Positions 6,392-11,765 of a stretch of 11,765 nt of DNA are shown here, one piece after another. A program made the position numbers and the translations under genes. The notes beneath the pieces were generated by a model. It saw only the letters and a list, made by a program, of their open reading frames with translations, did no database searches and was not told where the DNA came from. Location of the stretch: positions 1-11,765 of the forward strand of contig JAFYVD010000036.1 of the NCBI GenBank assembly GCA_017558425.1, given 5' to 3'. Origin of the DNA: Clostridia bacterium (lineage in GTDB: Bacteria; Bacillota_A; Clostridia; RUG12999). Within the stretch, counting starts at the first letter, position 1. The number at the start of each line of letters is the position of its first letter.

Positions 6392-7759
6392 TCACTTTCC
6401 TACACAAAAATCTTTAAATATTCTGTCAACAATTTCTTCGGACACCGTCATCCCCGTAATTTCGCCGAGAGCTTCTGCCGCAGCGGTTAAATTCACCGCC
6501 ATAAAATCGGCAGGGACGCCCATTTTATAATCGTCGTACGACGATTCTATCAGGCTTTTCGCCTTTTTCACCGCATCAACATGGCGGATGTTGGAAATGA
6601 CTGCACTTGTTCCGGAGGAAATCTCCTGAAAATCAAACATTTCGGAAATGGTATTTTTCAAAACATCCACTCCGTCACCTGTTTTTGCAGAAATCTTCAC
6701 CTTACGGCAATCTTTGAACAGCTGTTCATATTCCGCCTCCGCCGCCGGGTCTGCTATATCCGTTTTATTTAAAATTACTATGATTTTTTTATCTTCAATC
6801 AGGCTTAAAACCTGCCTGTCCTCGTCGCCCATTTTTCTGCTGAGGTCAACTACAAAAAGCACAAGATCGGCTTCTTTCACCGCCTGACCGGCTATGCCAA
6901 CACCAATTTTTTCAACTTCATTATCGGTGTCGTGTATGCCTGCCGTATCAATCAGTTTGATAAGAGCGTGTCCGAGAGTGATATATTCTTCAATACTGTC
7001 CCTGGTGGTGCCGGGAATGTTGGTTACAATAGCTCTTTCCCTGCCAACAAGATTGTTCAGCAATGAAGATTTTCCCGTATTCGGCGTGCCCGCAATAACT
7101 GTTTTAATCCCGTCACGGGCAAGCTCGCCCGTTGCGGCACTGTTAATAAGTCTGCCAAGTCCTTCAATACAAAGTGTGATTTTTTCTTCAATCACCTCAT
7201 CCGAAATGCCCGAAACACCTTCCTCGGGGAAGTCTGCTTCCGCACTGAGCATTGCGGTGAGATACACCACATCGTCACGAATTTTATTTATTTCATTTGA
7301 AAGTCTGCCTTCAAGCTGGTTTACGCCCAGCGAAAGAGCCAGTTCGCTTTCGGAATTTATAATATCAAGAACAGCTTCCGCCTGCGAAAGGTCCATTTTT
7401 CCATTTAAAAATGCACGTTTTGTAAATTCGCCCGCTGTAGCATAGCGTGCGCCCGATTCGGTGAGCAACAGCAGAATTTCTTTCACGGGCGTCATACTGC
7501 CGTGACAACTTATTTCCACAACATTTTCGCCCGTGTAGGAATTGGGAGCAAGCATAACCGTAACCACCGCATGGTCAATTATGCTTCCGTCTTTCCTTTT
7601 AAGTTTGACAAAATGCGCTGTATGCGTATTTGCTTCAAGCAGCTGACCGCCGCATATTTCCGCCGCAATTTTCACGGCATCTGTTCCGCTGATGCGCACA
7701 ACCGCAATTCCGCTCGTTCCCGGAGTTGTGGCAAGCGCCGCTATTGTATCTCTGTTCAT
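6392..7759 (-). CDS. mnmE: tRNA uridine-5-carboxymethylaminomethyl modification GTPase MnmE
   Basis: MnmE (TrmE), with MnmG, modifies U34 of tRNAs reading NNA/NNG codons, using a one-carbon unit from a folate and GTP hydrolysis. The 455-residue protein is full length. The N-terminal folate-binding/dimerisation domain is at about 1-118. The embedded G domain has G1 GTPNTGKS (224-231), G2 TTRD (251-254), G3 DTAG (271-274), G4 NKTD (331-334) and G5 SAK (357-359), inside a helical domain that ends in the conserved C-terminal FCVGK with catalytic Cys452. The start is ATG with a modest GTGGTGA ribosome site. The gene lies 15 bases after the comEA-like gene and four before tsaD. In many Bacillota mnmE sits near the origin beside mnmG and yidC; here it is in an operon with tsaD and leuS, and mnmG is not in the window. 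Confidence 0.97.
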   Translation of the reverse strand: MNRDTIAALATTPGTSGIAVVRISGTDAVKIAAEICGGQLLEANTHTAHFVKLKRKDGSIIDHAVVTVMLAPNSYTGENVVEISCHGSMTPVKEILLLLTESGARYATAGEFTKRAFLNGKMDLSQAEAVLDIINSESELALSLGVNQLEGRLSNEINKIRDDVVYLTAMLSAEADFPEEGVSGISDEVIEEKITLCIEGLGRLINSAATGELARDGIKTVIAGTPNTGKSSLLNNLVGRERAIVTNIPGTTRDSIEEYITLGHALIKLIDTAGIHDTDNEVEKIGVGIAGQAVKEADLVLFVVDLSRKMGDEDRQVLSLIEDKKIIVILNKTDIADPAAEAEYEQLFKDCRKVKISAKTGDGVDVLKNTISEMFDFQEISSGTSAVISNIRHVDAVKKAKSLIESSYDDYKMGVPADFMAVNLTAAAEALGEITGMTVSEEIVDRIFKDFCVGK

Positions 7760-7774
7760 TTTTTCACCACTTTA

Positions 7775-8467
7775 TTATTCCACTGTAATAAACTGTTGCA
7801 TACCTTCAAATTTCTTTTCGCCGATACCCGAAACGTTCATTATTTCTTCAATGGCTTTAAATTCGCCATTTGCATCACGATAGCTGATAATTTTGTTTGC
7901 AGTTGCCTCTCCCACACCGGGCAGACGCATAAGGTCATCCTTGCCGGCAATATTTATATTAATTGTTCCGGATGTTATCTTTTCGGGTGTAGCGGAAGAA
8001 GCAGCCGAATGGTTTTTCTGCTCAGATTCTGCACCGGGCACTTCTGCCGAGCCGGGCTGAACATCTGTCGTATAGTATTCTTTCACCCTATACGCTTCTT
8101 CTGTAACCTCGGGTAAAACCGGTTTTTCAATCGTTTTCGTTTCTTCGACCGTTTGTGACGGCACAGTAACCGTTGTTCCGTCTATAAGAATTGCCGCAAG
8201 ATTCAGCGCCTCAAGGTTGGCATTTTCGGTTGAACCGCCCGCTTTGTCTATAAGTTCGCACAGACGAAGGTCGGCACCCACTTCATAGAGGCCGGGATTG
8301 TTAACCGCTCCGCGGATATAAACCTTTATGCCGGGCATGGCAACAGTTGCCGGGGAAGATTTTGTGCCCGACACAAACATTGTGCCGATGGCAACCGCTA
8401 TCCCCAACACCACCGCCAGAACCAGCGCAAACACTGTTTTTATTTTGCTGTTTCTCTCTGAAATCAA
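7775..8467 (-). CDS. comEA: ComEA-like membrane protein with SLBB and helix-hairpin-helix domains
   Basis: The 230-residue protein has one N-terminal membrane segment (about residues 11-32), an SLBB-type domain (KVYIRGAVNNPGLYEV onward, 48 to about 103), a linker rich in Glu, Pro and Ser (about 105-165), and a C-terminal double helix-hairpin-helix domain (169-228). The two hairpin motifs are LPGVGEATA (182-190) and VSGIGEKKF (212-220). This is the architecture of ComEA, the membrane-anchored receptor that binds double-stranded DNA outside the cell during natural transformation. ComEC, the channel it normally works with, is not in the window, so competence is inferred from the family only. The start is TTG, supported by GAGGG six bases upstream within the sequence just after the leuS stop; no better ATG is near the membrane segment. 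It is embedded between leuS and mnmE. Confidence 0.9.
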   Translation of the reverse strand: MISERNSKIKTVFALVLAVVLGIAVAIGTMFVSGTKSSPATVAMPGIKVYIRGAVNNPGLYEVGADLRLCELIDKAGGSTENANLEALNLAAILIDGTTVTVPSQTVEETKTIEKPVLPEVTEEAYRVKEYYTTDVQPGSAEVPGAESEQKNHSAASSATPEKITSGTININIAGKDDLMRLPGVGEATANKIISYRDANGEFKAIEEIMNVSGIGEKKFEGMQQFITVE

Positions 8468-8478
8468 AGGAATCCCTC

Positions 8479-10890
8479 TTATTTTACTACAATATTAACA
8501 AGTTTACCGGGAACGCAAATCACTTTTACAATTGTTTTTCCGCCGGCAATTTCATCAAGTTTGCCCGAAGCTTTCACAGCTTCTTCCATTCCCGCTCTGT
8601 CAAGACCGGACGGAATGTTCATTTTTTCTACAATTTTACCGTTAACCTGAAGAACAATTTCAATTTCATCGTCCACAGTTTTTGCTTCGTCATATTCAGG
8701 CCAGGGTCTGTAAGCCAATTCGCCTTCAAAGCCTGCCATTTCCCACATTTCTTCTGTGATATGAGGAGCAACGGGGTTTAAAAGCTGGAGGAATGTTTTC
8801 AGTTCGCCTTTTGTGATTTTGCCAACTTTATTGAAGTCGTTCACAAGGGCCATAAGTGTAGCAATGGCTGTGTTGAACTTCATTCTTTCCATATCTTCGC
8901 CCACTTTTTTAACCGCTTTGTGCATAGCGGATTCCATTTCAGCTGAATAGTTCATATCATCTTTCAGCATAAACTGAAGTGCCCAGACTCTTTCCATAAA
9001 TCTGTAACATCCTTTTACGCCCTGCATTGACCAAGGTGTTGCCTGGTCAAAAGCACCGATGAACATTTCGTATGTTCTGAATGTATCTGCACCGTAATCT
9101 TCAACAATTTCGTCGGGGTTTATAACGTTTCCTCTGGATTTGGACATTTTTTCGCCGTTTTCGCCCAGAATCATGCCGTGAGAAGTTCTTTTTGCGTACG
9201 GCTCGCTTGTGGAAACTACGCCGATATCATAGAGGAATTTGTGCCAGAATCTGGAGTAAAGCAGGTGGAGTGTTGTATGTTCCATACCGCCGTTATACCA
9301 GTCAACGGGCATCCAATAATCAATATTTTCTTTGGAAGCGAAAGCTTCATCGTTATGAGCATCTGTATATCTGAGGAAATACCAGGATGAACCTGCCCAC
9401 TGAGGCATTGTATCTGTTTCTCTTGTAGCAGGACCTCCACAATGAGGACAAGTGGTTTTCACCCAGTCTTCCATTTTTGCAAGCGGAGATTCGCCGTTTT
9501 CACCCGGTTCAAAGTTTTCTGTGTCGGGCAGAGTGAGGGGAAGATTTTCTTCGCCGATTGATACCCAACCGCATTTATCACACCAAACAAGAGGAATGGG
9601 TTCGCCCCAGTATCTCTGACGGGAGAATACCCAGTCACGGAGTTTGAAGTTGATTTTTCTGTTACCGATGCCTTTTTCTTCCAACCAGTCAATCATGGCA
9701 GGAATAGCTTCTTTTACGTTTTTGCCTGTCAGGAACCCTGAGTTAACCATTGTGCCGTTGGCAACATCTGTGAACGCTTCTTCCTGAACATTTTCGCCAC
9801 CGCCCACAACTTCGATGATGGGCAGGTTGAATTTTTTCGCAAATTCGTGGTCACGGGTGTCATGAGCGGGAACCGCCATAATAGCACCTGTACCATAAGT
9901 TGTAAGTACATAGTCGGAAATCCAAACGGGGATTTTTGTGCCGTTTACGGGATTTACCGCTTTGATGCCTTTAAGTTCAACGCCTGTTTTGTCTTTTGCA
10001 AGCTCTGTTCTTTCAAATTCGGTTTTCTTAGCCGCTTCGTTTACATAATTTAAAACTTCATCGTAGTTTTCGATGGAATCTTTGAGTTTTTCAACAAGTG
10101 CGTGTTCAGGAGACAAAACAACATAAGTCGCACCGAAAAGTGTGTCGGGACGAGTTGTGTAAACCAGGATTTTGTCCTCTTTACCGTCGATGTCAAAGTT
10201 AACTTCCGCACCTTCGGATCTGCCAATCCAGTTTTTCTGCTGAGTTTTGATTTTGTCAAGGAAATCCGTATCATCAACATCGCTTGAAAGTCTGTCGGCA
10301 TATTCTGTAATCTTAAGCATCCACTGAGATTTTTTCTTCTGAACAACTTCGCTGCCGCAACGTTCGCAAACGCCGCCAACAACTTCTTCATTGGCAAGAC
10401 CTACTTTACAACCTGTACACCAGTTGATGGGCATTTCCTGTTTATAAGCAAGGCCTTTTTCGAAAAGTTTAAGGAAAATCCACTGAGTCCATTTATAGTA
10501 ATTAGGGTCAGTAGTATTGATTTCGCGAGTCCAGTCAAAAGAAAAACCAAGGCTCTGGAGTTGGCGTTTGAAGTTTGCCACATTGTTTGCAGTAACCTTT
10601 GCGGGGTGAATTTTGTTCTTAATCGCAAAGTTTTCTGTGGGCAGACCAAAAGCGTCCCAACCCATGGGATAAAGCACGTTATAGCCGTTCATTCTGCGTT
10701 TTCTCGCAAGGATATCCATAGCTGTGTAGCTTCTGGGGTGACCAACGTGAAGTCCCTGACCCGACGGATAAGGGAATTCTACAAGTGCAAAAAACTTTTC
10801 TTTTGATTTGTCTTCGGATGCGGCAAAGGTATTTTCAGAATACCATTTGTCCTGCCATTTTTTCTCAATTCGTTTATAATCGTAAGCCAT
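8479..10890 (-). CDS. leuS: Leucyl-tRNA synthetase
   Basis: LeuS attaches leucine to tRNA-Leu in the cytoplasm. The 803-residue protein is full length for a bacterial enzyme. The class I signatures HVGH (48-51, HIGH motif) and KMSKS (581-585) are present. A zinc-binding insertion has Cys158, Cys161, Cys175 and Cys178, and a second Cys pair set occurs in the middle region (CDKCG, CPHCGG). The CP1 editing domain that hydrolyses mischarged tRNA is intact, with TTRPDT (245-250) and [15 protein letters not shown] (333-347). The C-terminal part holds the anticodon-binding and LeuS-specific domains. The ATG overlaps the rsfS stop by one base (TAATG) and is preceded by a strong GGAGG ten bases upstream, so translation is coupled to rsfS. 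No T-box leader precedes it, as it is internal to the operon. Confidence 0.98.
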   Translation of the reverse strand: MAYDYKRIEKKWQDKWYSENTFAASEDKSKEKFFALVEFPYPSGQGLHVGHPRSYTAMDILARKRRMNGYNVLYPMGWDAFGLPTENFAIKNKIHPAKVTANNVANFKRQLQSLGFSFDWTREINTTDPNYYKWTQWIFLKLFEKGLAYKQEMPINWCTGCKVGLANEEVVGGVCERCGSEVVQKKKSQWMLKITEYADRLSSDVDDTDFLDKIKTQQKNWIGRSEGAEVNFDIDGKEDKILVYTTRPDTLFGATYVVLSPEHALVEKLKDSIENYDEVLNYVNEAAKKTEFERTELAKDKTGVELKGIKAVNPVNGTKIPVWISDYVLTTYGTGAIMAVPAHDTRDHEFAKKFNLPIIEVVGGGENVQEEAFTDVANGTMVNSGFLTGKNVKEAIPAMIDWLEEKGIGNRKINFKLRDWVFSRQRYWGEPIPLVWCDKCGWVSIGEENLPLTLPDTENFEPGENGESPLAKMEDWVKTTCPHCGGPATRETDTMPQWAGSSWYFLRYTDAHNDEAFASKENIDYWMPVDWYNGGMEHTTLHLLYSRFWHKFLYDIGVVSTSEPYAKRTSHGMILGENGEKMSKSRGNVINPDEIVEDYGADTFRTYEMFIGAFDQATPWSMQGVKGCYRFMERVWALQFMLKDDMNYSAEMESAMHKAVKKVGEDMERMKFNTAIATLMALVNDFNKVGKITKGELKTFLQLLNPVAPHITEEMWEMAGFEGELAYRPWPEYDEAKTVDDEIEIVLQVNGKIVEKMNIPSGLDRAGMEEAVKASGKLDEIAGGKTIVKVICVPGKLVNIVVK

Positions 10891-11258
10891 TATTCTATTT
10901 CCTCCAAGTATGATAAATCTAAGTTGGGGGCGTCCGCCCAGAGTCTTTCAAGTCCGTAAAAGTCCAGACTTTCTTTGTTAAAAATGTGAACTACAACATT
11001 GCCGTAATCCATCAAAAGCCAGTTTGCCGCACCATAACCTTCTCTGCGGCAAGCTGCTTCGGTAAATTCCGCAAGCTTTTCTTCTGTTTCGTCGCACAGG
11101 GCTTTGATGTGAGGTGCGGATGTACCGCTGCAGATTACAAAATAATCGCAAATACTTGTAAGCTCTTTTATTTCAAGCACTTTCAGGTCGGAAGCTTTTT
11201 TACTGCTTAAAATTTCCGCCGCTTTCAGTGCAAGTTCTTTTGAATTTAAATTTGCCAA
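10890..11258 (-). CDS. rsfS: Ribosome silencing factor RsfS (Iojap family)
   Basis: RsfS binds ribosomal protein uL14 on the large subunit and blocks joining with the small subunit when nutrients are scarce. The core family motifs are present: [12 protein letters not shown] near the N-terminus, then [44 protein letters not shown] and [12 protein letters not shown]. The frame opens at a GTG at 11267, but that codon lies inside a near-perfect ribosome binding sequence AAGGAGTGA. The TTG at 11258 lies eight bases beyond the AGGAG core and gives a 122-residue protein, so I chose it. The stop codon overlaps the leuS ATG by one base. The gene follows the LCP-like gene by about 20 bases; an LCP-rsfS-leuS order is familiar in Clostridia. 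Confidence 0.95.
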   Translation of the reverse strand: MANLNSKELALKAAEILSSKKASDLKVLEIKELTSICDYFVICSGTSAPHIKALCDETEEKLAEFTEAACRREGYGAANWLLMDYGNVVVHIFNKESLDFYGLERLWADAPNLDLSYLEEIE

Positions 11259-11263
11259 AAATG

Positions 11264-11272
11264 TCACTCCTT
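11264..11272 (-). promoter_or_regulatory. Ribosome binding site deciding the rsfS start
   Basis: On the minus strand this reads AAGGAGTGA. Its AGGAG core (11267-11271) is eight bases before the TTG at 11258 but directly abuts or overlaps the GTG at 11265-11267, favouring the TTG as start. Confidence 0.65.
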
Positions 11273-11277
11273 TTTTA

Positions 11278-11765
11278 TTATCTGCTCATAGCGCCCGAAT
11301 CTGCCGAAGGAACAGGTGCCGGAACTTGTGCGGGTGGCTCCGGACTGGGTTCCTGCGGTGCAGGTGTCGGTGTGGGTGCCGTAACAGGAATCTGCGCAGG
11401 CGGAAGGTTAACCGGCGGGGCTGCAGGGGCAGTTTCCGGGTTTTCGGCAGGCTCTTCTGAGGACTGCTCCTCTTCGGGCGGCTGCTCTTCATCAGTTTCT
11501 TCCTCTTCCTCTTCAGGTTCTGCCGCCGCAGATGTGTCTGCAGGGGCAGGGGCAGGCGCAGGTGTTGTTTCCTGTTTCACAACAACGCTGTTCATTTTTG
11601 CAATATCTTCCTGGGTTGCATAGAAATATGTCTGAGCTATATTCTTTGCTCCCTCATAATCAACTATGAAATAGGACCCCGCCGCCAGATTTGCCGCATA
11701 TCCGGGTGCTTCCATAAATTGAATTTCCTGTTCTGCCGTGAGAACCGATGTGCAGTAATCGTAAA
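11278..11765 (-). CDS. Probable LytR-CpsA-Psr (LCP) family protein, C-terminal part with Pro/Glu-rich tail (partial)
   Basis: The frame is open to the right edge of the window, so only the last 161 codons are visible. The ordered part, with PGYAANLAAGSYFIVDYEGA, resembles the end of clostridial LCP proteins, which attach teichoic acids or other anionic polymers to peptidoglycan on the outer face of the membrane. The position directly before rsfS and leuS supports this. The catalytic core and the expected N-terminal membrane anchor would lie outside the window, so the assignment rests on weak C-terminal similarity and on context. After SVVVKQE comes a tail of roughly 95 residues that lacks Cys and aromatic residues: Pro-Ala repeats, a strongly acidic Glu-rich stretch, then further Pro-rich sequence, ending GAMSR. 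It looks disordered and perhaps spans the cell wall. There is no LPXTG-type sorting signal. The gene ends in tandem TAA stops; TAATAA leads into the rsfS ribosome site. Confidence 0.6.
   Translation of the reverse strand, partial: YDYCTSVLTAEQEIQFMEAPGYAANLAAGSYFIVDYEGAKNIAQTYFYATQEDIAKMNSVVVKQETTPAPAPAPADTSAAAEPEEEEEETDEEQPPEEEQSSEEPAENPETAPAAPPVNLPPAQIPVTAPTPTPAPQEPSPEPPAQVPAPVPSADSGAMSR

Noticed and set aside
6894..8116. Two long plus-strand frames opposite mnmE and the comEA-like gene
   Set aside because: They are shadows of genes with intact GTPase and helix-hairpin-helix motifs, with Ser/Pro- or Cys/His-rich artefact composition.
11228..11623. Gly/Ser-rich plus-strand frame (131 codons)
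   Set aside because: It is the complement of the Pro/Glu-rich tail of the minus-strand gene. Complementing Pro and Glu codons gives Gly and Ser codons.
1..11765. CRISPR arrays, insertion sequences, prophage genes, tRNA or rRNA genes
   Set aside because: I saw no regularly spaced repeats, transposase or phage motifs, cloverleaf sequences or rRNA segments on either strand.

Overview
This window looks like chromosomal core-genome DNA from an anaerobic, mid-G+C, Clostridia-like member of the Bacillota. That is an inference from three things: stand-alone formate--tetrahydrofolate ligase (Fhs); a LytR-CpsA-Psr-like (LCP) gene followed by rsfS and leuS; and AGGAGG-type ribosome binding sites with some GTG and TTG starts. 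There is no transposase, phage gene, CRISPR array, tRNA or rRNA. Gene density is very high and no gene-free stretch exceeds about 155 bases.

Layout. (1) Bases 83-1868, minus strand: an atypical SDR/epimerase-like protein and, upstream of it, a diacylglycerol-kinase-family lipid kinase. The pair is driven by a good sigma-A-type promoter at 1889-1918. (2) Bases 1983-3452, plus strand: a divergent pair made of an AlkD-type DNA alkylation repair protein and a ZIP metal transporter. (3) Bases 3494-3539: a strong hairpin that can terminate transcription from both sides, between the convergent ZIP and fhs genes. (4) Bases 3540-5210, minus strand: fhs. (5) Bases 5211-5364: an intergenic region carrying a cluster of DnaA boxes. 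(6) Bases 5365-11765, minus strand: a compact run in transcriptional order LCP-like protein (partial), rsfS, leuS, comEA-like, mnmE, tsaD. Gaps in this run are -1 to 19 bases, so it is almost certainly one operon.

How the genes work together. The large operon is mostly about translation. LeuS charges tRNA-Leu, MnmE modifies U34 of tRNAs, TsaD makes t6A37, and RsfS blocks ribosomal subunit joining under starvation. An envelope protein and a ComEA-like DNA-binding membrane protein are embedded among them. Fhs, next to the operon, makes 10-formyl-THF and so feeds the folate one-carbon pool that MnmE draws on.

The most noteworthy structure is not a gene. The tsaD-fhs intergenic region has two perfect TTATCCACA DnaA boxes and several one-mismatch boxes. 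The plus-strand boxes are spaced close to whole helical turns and lie beside an AT-rich tract. I read this as an extra-origin DnaA-binding cluster or a DnaA-responsive control region for fhs. A replication origin is less likely but not excluded. I found no convincing new multi-gene system.
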